Positions 36,446 to 45,598 of a stretch of 64,000 bases of DNA are shown one piece after another. The stretch is from an uncultured Coriobacteriaceae bacterium. GTDB lineage: Bacteria; Actinomycetota; Coriobacteriia; Coriobacteriales; Atopobiaceae. Position 1 is the stretch's first letter; every line of letters begins with the position of its first letter. A model generated the notes under the pieces. The model ran no database searches. It was not told where the DNA came from and worked only from the letters and a program-made list of their open reading frames with translations. Both the position numbers and the translations under genes were made by a program. The DNA is taken from positions 1-64,000 of the forward strand of contig CADAQM010000025.1 in NCBI GenBank assembly GCA_902790135.1, read 5' to 3'.

Positions 36446-36692
36446 GGACATGAAAACGCCCCGTTGCCGGGGCGTTGTCCTCTCTTGGTGGGCCGTTAGG
36501 GTTTCGCCGCGCCGCCGGTGGCGTCGCTCATGGGGTTCGCTCCGCTCACCCCGCGACATGCCGCAGGCATGTCGCGCCCTCCCGGGTTCGAAACCACGGG
36601 GTGCCCCCGGACATGAAAACGCCGTGCCCCCGGACATGAAAACGCCCCGTTGCCGGGGCGTTGACTTCTCTTGGTGGGCCGTTAGGGTTTCG
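36446..36692 (-). repeat. tRNA-associated structured element (copy 2) with duplicated tRNA-Lys 3' end
   Basis: A 61-base segment (tRNA-Lys 3' end plus terminator) occurs twice, 36446-36506 and 36632-36692, with two mismatches. Between them is the element: inverted T-arm GGGTTCGAAACC (36584-36595), HP1 GCGACATGCC/GGCATGTCGC (36553-36575), HP2 GGGGT/ACCCC around an 11-base loop that reads GAGCGGAGCGA on the reverse strand (36532-36552), ATGAGC, and HP3 GCGCCGCC/GGCGTCGC (36509-36527). A 23-base tandem duplication (GGCGTTTTCATGTCC then GGGGGCAC on the reverse strand) adjoins it. The order of parts matches the tRNA-Ser element. Reading direction follows the tRNA-Lys strand. Confidence 0.75.
36638..36662 (-). 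terminator. Terminator of tRNA-Lys
   Basis: Stem CGCCCCG / CGGGGCG, extended by AA/TT, then T4 on the reverse strand. An identical hairpin follows the duplicated tRNA end at about 36452-36477. Confidence 0.85.
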
Positions 36693-36747
36693 AACCCTAG
36701 ACCTTGGGATTAAAAGTCCCCTGCTCTGCCAGCTGAGCTAACGGCCC
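36672..36747 (-). tRNA. tRNA-Lys (anticodon TTT)
   Basis: On the reverse strand: GGGCCGTTAGCTCAGCTGG, anticodon stem with loop CTTTTAA, T-arm GGGTTCGAAACCC, acceptor 3' side ACGGCCC, discriminator A and encoded CCA. The structured element described above follows its terminator. Confidence 0.97.
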
Positions 36748-36759
36748 TCGGGGGCCATT

Positions 36760-38061
36760 CTACCACGTGTGACCGCTGAACTCGTCCTCCCAAGCCCATT
36801 GACCATCCACAAAAATAGGCACTTCGGTGCCATCCTCGCGGATGCCAGTCACGTCCAGGTCGTCCGAACCGATCATGAAGTCGACATGGGTGTGGCTGCG
36901 ATTGACGCCATGCTCGACGAGCTCCTCAAAGCTCATGTCGTAACCACCCTTGACGCACTCAGGGAAGCCCATACCCAGAGCGAGGTGGCAGCTCGCGTTC
37001 TCGTCATAGAGTGTGTTGTAGAAGAGCAGGCCCGTCTCGCGAATCGGCGTGTTCTTGGAGATGAGCGCGCACTCGCCCAGGCGACATGCGTTGTCATCGG
37101 TCTCGATGATGTGGCGAAGCACCTCACGCCCCTGCCTAGCATCGTAGTCCACGACGCAACCATCCTCGAAACGCATCCAGAAGTCACGCACAACCTGACC
37201 CTGATGCACGAGCGGAAGTGCCGAGTACACGATACCGTCTGCACGCATGCGGTCAGGGGTCGTGAATATCTCCTCAGTAGGAATGTTGGGGAAGTAGACC
37301 GTTCCGCTCACCGTCTTGGCCGATCCGCCATCCCAAATGTGGTCCGGGTTGAGGCCAATCGTGAGATCGGTGCCGTTGGACGAGCGATAGTGCAACGCAT
37401 CGAACTGTCCCTCGTTGAGAAGACGCTTGTTCTTCTCGAAGGTGGCGTTGTGGGTCTCCCAGGCAACCTGAGGATCAGGACCGTCAGCGCGTGCCACCTG
37501 CAGAATCGCAATCCAGAGACGATAGAGGGCTTCGCGGCGCGGGGTGTCGGGGAAGACCTTGACGGCCCACGACTCTACCGGCACGCCTGCGATGCACCAA
37601 ACGTTGCGACCAAAGTCCATGCCATCGCGGAAGGCACGGCACTCCAGATTGCGCGCACGGGAGGCAGCCGCAGGCTTGGCCGGATCGATGCCCTGCAGCG
37701 CAGCAGGATCAGAGCCGTCCAAGAAGAGGAAGCTCGCGCCCTTCTCGGCAAGGCTGTTGAGCTGCTCGATCTTCCAAGAGGGCGTGTGCTCGAAGTAAGG
37801 AAGGGCCACGTTCTCGTACTCGAGACGGGTCATGACGTCATCGCTCCAGATGACCGTGACATGGCCAGCGCGCGCCTCGTAGGCCTTGCGCACGACCCTA
37901 CGGGCGAAGTCCGCACATTCGACCGGTGCCTGAACAACGAGCTCCTGACCTGGACGCAGTGCAGCACCCTTTTTTACCAGCAGTTCTGCATACAGGTCGA
38001 TCTGGGGCGAGAGGGCGCTGATAGAGGCGTCAGCCTCGGCAGGGCTCATACGCAGGCTCAT
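36760..38061 (-). CDS. Aminopeptidase, M29 family (AmpS-like)
   Basis: A 433-residue metallo-aminopeptidase of the thermophilic M29 type, using two metal ions to remove N-terminal residues. Family features: RSSNGTDLTIGL, FPNIPTEEIFTTPD (metal-binding Glu), NTLYDENASCHLALG (His), and HTHVDFMIGSDDLDV (His and Asp ligands) near the C-terminus. Start MSLRMSPAEAD has AAAGGA upstream; a longer frame crosses tRNA-Gly. Transcription probably begins after the tRNA-Gly terminator. Confidence 0.92.
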   Translation of the reverse strand: MSLRMSPAEADASISALSPQIDLYAELLVKKGAALRPGQELVVQAPVECADFARRVVRKAYEARAGHVTVIWSDDVMTRLEYENVALPYFEHTPSWKIEQLNSLAEKGASFLFLDGSDPAALQGIDPAKPAAASRARNLECRAFRDGMDFGRNVWCIAGVPVESWAVKVFPDTPRREALYRLWIAILQVARADGPDPQVAWETHNATFEKNKRLLNEGQFDALHYRSSNGTDLTIGLNPDHIWDGGSAKTVSGTVYFPNIPTEEIFTTPDRMRADGIVYSALPLVHQGQVVRDFWMRFEDGCVVDYDARQGREVLRHIIETDDNACRLGECALISKNTPIRETGLLFYNTLYDENASCHLALGMGFPECVKGGYDMSFEELVEHGVNRSHTHVDFMIGSDDLDVTGIREDGTEVPIFVDGQWAWEDEFSGHTW

Positions 38062-38092
38062 GTAACGGTCCTTTCTTAAGTATTGTTGCCCG

Positions 38093-38116
38093 AAAAGAAA
38101 GGGCCCCGGAGGGCCC
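38093..38116 (-). terminator. Terminator of tRNA-Gly
   Basis: 6-bp stem GGGCCC / GGGCCC with a 4-base loop, followed by TTTCTTTT on the reverse strand. Confidence 0.8.
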
Positions 38117-38125
38117 GAAGGTTCT

Positions 38126-38200
38126 TGGAGCGGGCAACGGGATTCGAACCCGCGGATACCAGCTTGGGAAGCTGGGGCCTTACCACTTGGCGATGCCCGC
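38126..38200 (-). tRNA. tRNA-Gly (anticodon TCC)
   Basis: On the reverse strand: GCGGGCATCGCCAAGTGG start, anticodon loop CTTCCCA, T-arm GGGTTCGAATCCC, acceptor TGCCCGC, discriminator T and encoded CCA. No structured element of the type seen after tRNA-Ser and tRNA-Lys follows it. Confidence 0.97.
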
Positions 38201-38316
38201 GTAGGATTGGATTCTATCACAGGGCTCGGGCATAAGGCGGCACGCCATCATACTCACACGCAGAAATGCGTTGGATGGTCATTGTGGTACGCGACCACCT
38301 TCTGGCTGAACATGCT

Positions 38317-38358
38317 TAGCTACCCTGGGGATGCTTGCTGCAATCCCCGGGGTAGCTA
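38317..38358 (-). terminator. Hairpin after the M28-like gene
   Basis: Stem TAGCTACCC / GGGTAGCTA continued by GGGGAT / ATCCCC across a mismatch, just beyond the stop of the large reverse-strand gene. No U-tract, so termination is inferred from position and stability. Confidence 0.6.
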
Positions 38359-38381
38359 ATCTCAGTTGATTCGTCGGTTTG

Positions 38382-41300
38382 TTACGAACGCCTGATCAGC
38401 TCGGCAACGATGTCCGCAACGCTGGCAATCTGCTTGTCGTTGAGGTACTCGGGCTCGTCGTCAGACGTGTGGGAATGTGCCGCGACGCCGTCCTCAGACA
38501 TGCCCATCAACGTGCTCACGCGTACCGAACGCTGCATGGCAGGCGTTGCATCCGTCTCATCCCAGCTGTAGTCGGCGCGACCAAGGTCGATATGCAGGGC
38601 GTCTGCGATATTGGTAAGCATACGCCCCAAACGGCGGTCGGAGCGACGCTTGGCTCCCGTGCCCTCGCTGGTGAGCAAGGTCAGGTCGCCTGCGCCGACA
38701 CTGTCAAGGTTGATGAGAAACGCTCCGCGGATGTCCCTACGGTGCTCGTCGAGGAACGCCTTGACACCCGCATGGTCGCGCGCCGATGCGCCAACGCCCA
38801 CGAACCAGATGTCGTGCGCGATGATGTCGTCATCACCGAAATGCAGCACGTCGTCGCCCAGCTCCTCCTCGTAGGTCTCGACCTCCTGCTTCTCAATCGG
38901 CTGCTCTGGGATGTCCTGCCCCTCGTCCGGCATGAGATCGAGAGAGTCGAAATTGGGCAAAGCGGTTGTTACCTGATCGGACTCGTATTCGTCGTTGTCA
39001 CGTAGACCGGCTCGCAAGGTTGCACCGCCCTTCCACTTGCCGTTGTTGTCATCAAAGTTGTCCCAGCTGCCAATCTGGCGCCCGTCCTTCTTGGCATCGT
39101 AGTCGTCACTCAGACCGAGCCACTCGCCCATCGACTCAACCTGATCGTTCTCTGCCTGCTTCTTACGGCCAAAACGCATCTTGCGCTTGGAGTTCTTCTT
39201 GGGTGTACGGCTGCCGATGTTGCTCTTGTTGTACTTTGGCAGCTGTTCCTCAGGCTGCTCCTCCGGGGTCGCGTTCCTACGTGGAGCGCTCTCCCGAGTT
39301 TGCGCAGGCCTTGTCTGAGTCATAGGATCATCGAGCGGCGAGGGTACCCTGCGCAGCACTTCGAATCGACTCGCAGTGCTCTGGTCAATCTTGAGAGGCG
39401 CTGTTCCGTCTTCGCGAGATGGAGCCAGAGGATCGACTGCCATAACAGCGGGATCGGGGAGGTCGAGCAGCATGGCTCGACGACCGGCTGACATGACTGA
39501 CGGCTTGAAGTTGCTCTTGCCCCAATCGGGATCATCGACAGCACGCGGCTTGGGAATACGCTCCCTCACGGGCGGCAACGCGTCCTCGGCATCCGCCTCA
39601 GCCTCGATCGGAATAGCGGTCAGACCAGTGACGTCCTTATCCGCGAGTTCGTCCTCGCTGATATCGGTCTCACTTGAGAAGACGATGCCTTCCATGAGCT
39701 TGACGGGCTCGGGTTCGGGCTCCGGCTCCAGTTCGGGCTCGACAACGGCTTCCGGTTCCGGCTCGGATTCGGGCTCCGACTCGATCTCGGGCTCGGGCTC
39801 GGGTTCGGGCTCCGTCTCCGGCTCCGGTTCGGGCTCTGGCTCCGGCTCGATCTCGGGCTCGGGTTCGATCTCCGTCTCCGGCTCGGGTTCCGGCTCGATC
39901 TCGGGCTCTGGCTTCGGCTCGATTGCCGGTTCCGGCTCAGGTTCGATAACTGGCTCTGGCTCCGGCTCCGGCTCGATCTCGGGCTCGGGTTCGATCTCCG
40001 TCTCCGGCTCGGGTTCCGGCTCGATTGCGGGTTCCGGCTCATGTTCGATAACTGGTTCGGGCTCAGGTTCCACAACCGGTTCGGGTTCCAGTTCTGGCTC
40101 GGGCTCGGGCACCGGTTCAGGATCGACAATGGGTTCTGGCTCGGGCTCGGGCTCAGGTTCCGGTGCTGGTTCGACCTCGAACTCGGGTTCTGGTTCAGAT
40201 TCGATAGCTGGTTCGATCTCCGGCTCGGGCTCGGGTTCTGGTTCGGGCTCGTACTCCACAACCGACTCCGGCTCAACCTCAATCTCGGACTCGGGCTCCA
40301 CGACTGGCTCGAGCTCTTCAACGGGCTCGGACTCCGCAACCTGCTCGAGCTCCGGCTCAACCTCGGGTTCGGGCTCCAGCTCGACCTCCAGTTCCGGCTC
40401 AGGCACGGGCATCGGCATCGGTTCAATGGTGGGGAGCGTGGCGAACATCTGATGCAAGATGTCAGTAGCGGGCCTCACCGCAACGGGCTCCTGCTCGGGT
40501 GCCGTCGCGAACATCTGATGGAGCACCGAGGCTGCCTCGGCGGCCTTGCTCTCCGTCTCGATGCGTGCAGCCTCGACCTCTTCTTTACTCAGCGCCTTGA
40601 AGGTTGCGGTCTCGTCAGCCTCGAGCTCTGCATCGTACTCGTCCTCAGGCTCTGCTGCGAAGTCGAGACTCTCGTCGATAGCAACCGCTTCTGCCACCAC
40701 ATCGGTGTCAGCAACTGCATCCACGATAGGCTCGGCCTCGTACGCAGGCTCGGCCTCCTCCACCGTGGCAGCAATGTCGATCGTCGGTTCCTCTTCATCA
40801 GCCTCGACAGCAGCAGGCTCCTCAAACGCATCCCACTCAGGCTCACTGACAGGCTCGGGCGCGAAGACTTTGAGCGCCTCATCATCGACGCCCAGGGAAG
40901 CCACATCGACAACTTCAACAGGCACCCCAGCAAAAGACGGCTCGTCCTCCTCGATGACTTCGTACTCGGCATCCAGCACGTCAGCAAACGGATGCCTCAA
41001 GCTCTTAAAAAAACCCTCGCCCTCGTCGTAGTCCTCTTCGTCCGCCACCTCATCATCGGCGAACGTCTCTACATCCGCCTCGGACCGAAAGGAGCGCTCC
41101 TCAATGGGCACGTCCTCTAAAGACTCTGTCAGGGGCTCCTCAATGAACGAATCTTCGATAACCTCAATCGGTTCGGGCTGGTACTCAGGCACCTCACCCG
41201 ATTCCGACTCAGGCTCGGGCTCGGCTTCCGGCTCAACGACCAACTCAGGCTCTTGCTCCGTCACTTCTGCAGACGCGGTCTCGACTTCGAGCACGGGCTC

Positions 41301-43352
41301 GGGCTCCTCAACCTGCTCGACCTCAGCCTCGGCAGCCAGCTCAGCCTCAATGGCGGCACCCTCGGCAGCTGCACGCACCTCGTCAAGGGAGATCTCACTG
41401 GTAGGCTGCTCGGCCTCAATGAGTTCCTCGTCACTGAACTCGTCCTCGGCAGGCGGAGTCCAAAGTGACACGGGTGCTTGCTCGTCCACAGAGTCATCCT
41501 GAAGCTGCTCGGGCTCCGCGACCACACCGTCAAGAGGCGTTTCGACAATGGGCTCTTCAATGACAACGGAAGTGTCCTCGAGAGGAGCAACTTCGTCTGC
41601 AACTGCCTCGACGACGGGCTCGACGGTCGCAGGCGCAACGAACGCATCACTTACCTCGACATCAAAGCTAGCGATTGGCTCGCTCACATCAGTCGCTTCG
41701 CTCTCGTCGGCAAAGTCAACAGCCTCGAAGCCCGTTGCAGGCACGAACGGCTCAGCCACCTGGGTTACCGGCTGGTCAGGCACAAACTCAGCCGTCTCAT
41801 CCGCTTCACCTGTCGCTTCCTCGTACTCGTCGTACTCCTCGTCGAGATACTCCTCGTCGTCGTACTCTTCGTCGTCAAAGTACTCATCGTCCGCATACTC
41901 AGACTCGGCATCATCCCCATCAGCGGTCGCTGCCGCAGAACGGGTGACGCTAGGGATGTTAGACTCGCCGCGCTCGATCTCGGGAACCTCCCTCTCGCGC
42001 GCGAAGCGGTCTCCCAGGGAGGCGAAGAAGTCGCGAATCACTGCGAAGATCTTTGCGAAAAACTCCCGAGCCTTGCTCAGACCGCCACCGACGTTCTCGC
42101 TGAGTCCACCCGCCACGTCACGCAGACGCTCCATGCCGGACGGGCCAGCCGCTGCGGCGTTGGCCGCTTCGATACGCTCGATGGCCTCTTCGCGCGGAAT
42201 GAGGCCCTCATATACAATCTCGCAGTTCTCGGGCAGCACCTGCATGCTTGCAAGAAGGTCAGCACCACGACGCACGGTAGACGGAGAGCGCAGACCATAC
42301 TCATCGGTAAGCTCGGCAGCATCCTCGTACCCGTACTCGTCGTCGGAGTCCTCGTACTCATCCTCCGGTGCGTAGTCGCCCTCCGCCTCGAAGGTGTCCT
42401 CGGGCACATAGTCCTCGTCGACAGGCTCGGTGCCCGCAACAACACCAGCAGACCGCTCGAGGTCGTCCTCGTCATCGTAGTCATCATCCGAGTACTCGTC
42501 ATCGTAGTCATCATCCGAGTACTCGTCATCGAGATACTCTTCATATATATCTTGTTCGTCTTCGTCGACCTTGAGCTCGCGACGCACGCCCTTGGGATGG
42601 CTCGCCGCCCAAGCCTTCGCGTCGTCAGGTCCCGGGCGGACCATGTCGAGCACGCCAAGCATTGCTGCGACAGATGCCTTGTTGTCGTTCGCGCCAGTCG
42701 TGCACGCCGCAAAGCGCTCATATATAGATGCGGCTCCCAGAAGCAGCAGAGGAAGGGCAGTCAACACGCCAAGCACCCAGAACGCGTGACGGACGATCAC
42801 CGGAATGAACGGAATCAGCTGGAACAGCGTAAGTACGAGAACCGCAATGGAGAACGGCCAACTCAGTCGCTTGATGAGCGGCTGCCACTTGGCAAGCTCA
42901 CGTCTGTTGAGGAAGTTCTCACGCGGGGTGTCATAGTGAGCCACGATGACGATGGGACGAGCGCCCTTGATCACATTGGGACCCTCGGCGCGATGAACGC
43001 CAATGACGTTCTGGCTGCGGGCCTGCGGGCCGATGGCGGCGAGCACGTCGTTGCCGTTGTGGGCAAGCGCAAGAAGCACAAACGCGACGACGACCATCAC
43101 GACACCAACAATCGAGACAGGGGTGCCAATGAAGCCGGCGAGCAGAATGCCAATGAACAGCAGAATCAGATAGATGCGCGAGCTGAGGCCGGCTAGCGAC
43201 GGCGAATCGAACTCCTGCACCTGCGTCTCCAGGCCATGCTGGACAAACAGGCTCTCGATGAGCTCGGCTGCCTGCAACTCCTCTTGACTGTTGACCGGTG
43301 CGATGTCTACCTGGTCGTTGAGATAGTCTGTATATTCGCGCGTAGTCGCCAT
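38382..43352 (-). CDS. Giant membrane-linked M28-like peptidase with a huge acidic insert (1656 aa)
   Basis: I start at the ATG of [14 protein letters not shown], with GAGG upstream. The N-terminal 230 residues carry two to four membrane helices (about 58-95, 168-210) and the first half of an M28 fold: [10 protein letters not shown] (H139, D141) and [14 protein letters not shown] (D223). About residues 260-1510 are low-complexity and acidic: Asp/Tyr-rich tracts ([16 protein letters not shown]), then long PEPEPE repeats, with a small ordered island near 430-530. The C-terminus resumes the M28 fold ([29 protein letters not shown], final His near [14 protein letters not shown]). The usual metal-binding EE pair is replaced by SA. 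So either it is inactive or uses altered chemistry. No interruption of the reading frame is seen. Confidence 0.8.
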   Translation of the reverse strand: MATTREYTDYLNDQVDIAPVNSQEELQAAELIESLFVQHGLETQVQEFDSPSLAGLSSRIYLILLFIGILLAGFIGTPVSIVGVVMVVVAFVLLALAHNGNDVLAAIGPQARSQNVIGVHRAEGPNVIKGARPIVIVAHYDTPRENFLNRRELAKWQPLIKRLSWPFSIAVLVLTLFQLIPFIPVIVRHAFWVLGVLTALPLLLLGAASIYERFAACTTGANDNKASVAAMLGVLDMVRPGPDDAKAWAASHPKGVRRELKVDEDEQDIYEEYLDDEYSDDDYDDEYSDDDYDDEDDLERSAGVVAGTEPVDEDYVPEDTFEAEGDYAPEDEYEDSDDEYGYEDAAELTDEYGLRSPSTVRRGADLLASMQVLPENCEIVYEGLIPREEAIERIEAANAAAAGPSGMERLRDVAGGLSENVGGGLSKAREFFAKIFAVIRDFFASLGDRFAREREVPEIERGESNIPSVTRSAAATADGDDAESEYADDEYFDDEEYDDEEYLDEEYDEYEEATGEADETAEFVPDQPVTQVAEPFVPATGFEAVDFADESEATDVSEPIASFDVEVSDAFVAPATVEPVVEAVADEVAPLEDTSVVIEEPIVETPLDGVVAEPEQLQDDSVDEQAPVSLWTPPAEDEFSDEELIEAEQPTSEISLDEVRAAAEGAAIEAELAAEAEVEQVEEPEPVLEVETASAEVTEQEPELVVEPEAEPEPESESGEVPEYQPEPIEVIEDSFIEEPLTESLEDVPIEERSFRSEADVETFADDEVADEEDYDEGEGFFKSLRHPFADVLDAEYEVIEEDEPSFAGVPVEVVDVASLGVDDEALKVFAPEPVSEPEWDAFEEPAAVEADEEEPTIDIAATVEEAEPAYEAEPIVDAVADTDVVAEAVAIDESLDFAAEPEDEYDAELEADETATFKALSKEEVEAARIETESKAAEAASVLHQMFATAPEQEPVAVRPATDILHQMFATLPTIEPMPMPVPEPELEVELEPEPEVEPELEQVAESEPVEELEPVVEPESEIEVEPESVVEYEPEPEPEPEPEIEPAIESEPEPEFEVEPAPEPEPEPEPEPIVDPEPVPEPEPELEPEPVVEPEPEPVIEHEPEPAIEPEPEPETEIEPEPEIEPEPEPEPVIEPEPEPAIEPKPEPEIEPEPEPETEIEPEPEIEPEPEPEPEPETEPEPEPEPEIESEPESEPEPEAVVEPELEPEPEPEPVKLMEGIVFSSETDISEDELADKDVTGLTAIPIEAEADAEDALPPVRERIPKPRAVDDPDWGKSNFKPSVMSAGRRAMLLDLPDPAVMAVDPLAPSREDGTAPLKIDQSTASRFEVLRRVPSPLDDPMTQTRPAQTRESAPRRNATPEEQPEEQLPKYNKSNIGSRTPKKNSKRKMRFGRKKQAENDQVESMGEWLGLSDDYDAKKDGRQIGSWDNFDDNNGKWKGGATLRAGLRDNDEYESDQVTTALPNFDSLDLMPDEGQDIPEQPIEKQEVETYEEELGDDVLHFGDDDIIAHDIWFVGVGASARDHAGVKAFLDEHRRDIRGAFLINLDSVGAGDLTLLTSEGTGAKRRSDRRLGRMLTNIADALHIDLGRADYSWDETDATPAMQRSVRVSTLMGMSEDGVAAHSHTSDDEPEYLNDKQIASVADIVAELIRRS

Positions 43353-43577
43353 GTTGCGTACCTCGCCTAGCGGTTGCGTGTGTTTGAACATTCGTCCCTT
43401 AAGTATACGCCGACAGAGGCCCGATACTACCAAGTACCACACGACAATCCTTGTCAGGTTTCGTTTTTGGCTCCGTGTCCTGAGAACAAATCATTATCTG
43501 CCTTGCTCGTATTTGGCTTGCTTTGCATTCCGTATTATTCTTTTGAGAAACTGGAACATGCGTACCATGGAGGACCC

Positions 43578-45530
43578 GTGGCAAGAAGTGACCCACATCT
43601 CAAGGTAACGGCGGACGACCTGCGAGCCACCCGTGTTCTCACGCTTGCCGTTAAGTTCTTTGGCGCGCGTCGACCCGTTGCCTCATCGACCATCAGGGCG
43701 GACCTCTACCCCGAGCTCGACATCGAGTCGTTCAATCGTCAGTACCTGCGCGATCGCGAGCTTTTGGCCACCTTCGGCATTCAGGTGCGGGATGCGGGCC
43801 AGATTGACGGAGATACGCTCTGGAAGGTGGACGAGCTCACCTCCTACGTGCAAGGTGAGGGCTTGAAGCAAGACGATGCGCGCATGCTGTATGTGCTTTG
43901 TCACGATATGGCCTTTGACCAGTCCTTTGCCTATCGAGACGAGCTGCGCATGGCGCTCGCCAAGATCTCTCAGATGTATCGTGGCACCACGCTGCCCCAT
44001 ATCGACACCACCACGCCTACCGAGCACAAGATCCTGTCCACGCTCGTGGGATGCATGAGCTCGCGGCACGCTGCTGCGGTCTCGTACACCGATGCGCATG
44101 GACACGACAGTCAGCGTACCTTGGCCATCATGGGTACCTTTGGTCTGCGTGACAGGACTTACTTTGTCGCAAGCCGTATCGAGAAGGACGGAACGCTGGT
44201 TCCCGACTCACTGCGCACTTATCGGCTTGACCGCTTTTCGAAGGCACGTGAGGTTGCGTCCATCTCCTATCAGATTCCACTTGACTTCTCGGTAGCCGAC
44301 TTCGAGCGGTTGCCCTTCCAGATTGGCGACCCGGTTGGCCTTGCCCACTTTAGGGTGACAGGCGAGGAGGGCCGAGAGGCGACGCGTGCAATAGCCACCC
44401 ATGGCGAGCTTATCAACATGGACTCGCAGACTGTATGGGAGGTTCCCTACAGCGCTCTGCAGGCTGTGGCAGCATGGTCGGTCGGGGTGGGCCTCACGCC
44501 AGTCTGCGACGACGAGCTTGCTCGCGCATGGGCGGATGTCGTCCATGCAAGCGCACAATCCGATTCCTACGATGCCAGCCTTCCCCTGCCAGCCGAGACT
44601 ACTGTTCCACGTTTGCGCAGGTCAAGGGCTGGTCGTACGGGCAGCGTAGCGGTAGCGAGGCAGCTTGTGGCCCTAGCCAGCAGCCTCACGCGTGAGGGAG
44701 ACGTGATCACTGCCGAGCATATTGCCCAGACGCTCGGAGTGGATTTCGACTATGCACGGCACCTGATCATGCTCGTGTCCATGGGTAGCGGGGAGTCGAT
44801 TGACTACCTCCCCGTGATTCTCAGTGACGATGACGACGAGGTTGCCCTCATGGAAGGTGCCGGGGCGAGCGCACGTCGCGTGCGCCTTACGCGCTCGGAA
44901 ACCATAGCCCTCTCCGCCGCGCTCAGCGAGCTGGGCGTTCCCGACACAGATCCCCTTGCCCAGACGCTCGCACGTTCGTACGCGTCACCATCCTTCTCCG
45001 CCGATGACATCGCCCGCACGCTCGAGGAACCAAGCGCCGCCGAGGACAATTCCACCCTCGTCACCTGCTCGAAGGCCATCGTCGAGGGCAGAGGCCTGAC
45101 CTTTTCATATCGCCCAGTCAGTGGCGGCACGATGAGTCATCGACAGGTAGTGCCACAACTGGTACGCCGAAGCGATGACAGCTGGTACTTGGATGCCTTT
45201 GACCTGATACGCAGCGACAACAGGGTATTTCGCATCGATCGGATGCAGGACGTGTCTCTCATCGATGCGCCGCTCATCACGCTGCCAAAGCAGCCTGAGG
45301 AGAATCGCAAGCTAGTCACGGTTTGCTTCGAAGATCGCAGCTACCTTGATCTCTTCCATTGGGAAGGGCTTGAGATCGTAAGCTCTGACGACACAAGCAT
45401 CGTCGCACGCATGCCACAGTTTGCAGGTACCTGGTTGGCGCGCCACCTTGCCGCGTGCGCCGGCACCGTGCGTATCGGAGACAGACAACTTGCCGATCAG
45501 GTTCGTGCAGTAGCCGAGGAGCTGGCATAA
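43578..45530 (+). CDS. Tandem WYL-domain transcriptional regulator (PafBC-like fusion)
   Basis: A 650-residue protein. I choose a GTG start (VARSDPHLKVT) because GGAGG lies just before it; upstream ATG codons have none. It has two HTH-WYL halves: the first HTH near residues 10-60 with a WYL-like region (SYTDAHGHDSQRT.. TYFVASRIEKDG), the second with SYRPVSGGTMSHRQ.. WYLDAFDLIRSDNRVFRIDRM. Such fusions resemble PafB-PafC, actinobacterial regulators of the DNA-damage response; WYL domains may bind nucleic acid ligands. It diverges from the M28-like gene. Confidence 0.82.
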   Translation: MARSDPHLKVTADDLRATRVLTLAVKFFGARRPVASSTIRADLYPELDIESFNRQYLRDRELLATFGIQVRDAGQIDGDTLWKVDELTSYVQGEGLKQDDARMLYVLCHDMAFDQSFAYRDELRMALAKISQMYRGTTLPHIDTTTPTEHKILSTLVGCMSSRHAAAVSYTDAHGHDSQRTLAIMGTFGLRDRTYFVASRIEKDGTLVPDSLRTYRLDRFSKAREVASISYQIPLDFSVADFERLPFQIGDPVGLAHFRVTGEEGREATRAIATHGELINMDSQTVWEVPYSALQAVAAWSVGVGLTPVCDDELARAWADVVHASAQSDSYDASLPLPAETTVPRLRRSRAGRTGSVAVARQLVALASSLTREGDVITAEHIAQTLGVDFDYARHLIMLVSMGSGESIDYLPVILSDDDDEVALMEGAGASARRVRLTRSETIALSAALSELGVPDTDPLAQTLARSYASPSFSADDIARTLEEPSAAEDNSTLVTCSKAIVEGRGLTFSYRPVSGGTMSHRQVVPQLVRRSDDSWYLDAFDLIRSDNRVFRIDRMQDVSLIDAPLITLPKQPEENRKLVTVCFEDRSYLDLFHWEGLEIVSSDDTSIVARMPQFAGTWLARHLAACAGTVRIGDRQLADQVRAVAEELA

Positions 45531-45533
45531 CAC

Positions 45534-45575
45534 GGCCCTGGTACATGTTGTAAAACACCATGTACCAGGGCCTTT
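45534..45575. terminator. Bidirectional terminator
   Basis: Perfect 14-bp stem GGCCCTGGTACATG / CATGTACCAGGGCC with an 11-base loop, then TTTGT, between the converging WYL and dinG genes. Confidence 0.9.
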
Positions 45576-45598
45576 GTCATACAGACTATGTCGCGAGC

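Noticed and set aside
38126..38200. Third copy of the tRNA-associated element at tRNA-Gly
   Set aside because: No GAGCGNAGCGA loop, inverted T-arm or duplicated 3' end seen there.
41478..43196. 572-residue forward frame opposite the giant peptidase
   Set aside because: Shadow of the acidic insert; no start signal or domain.
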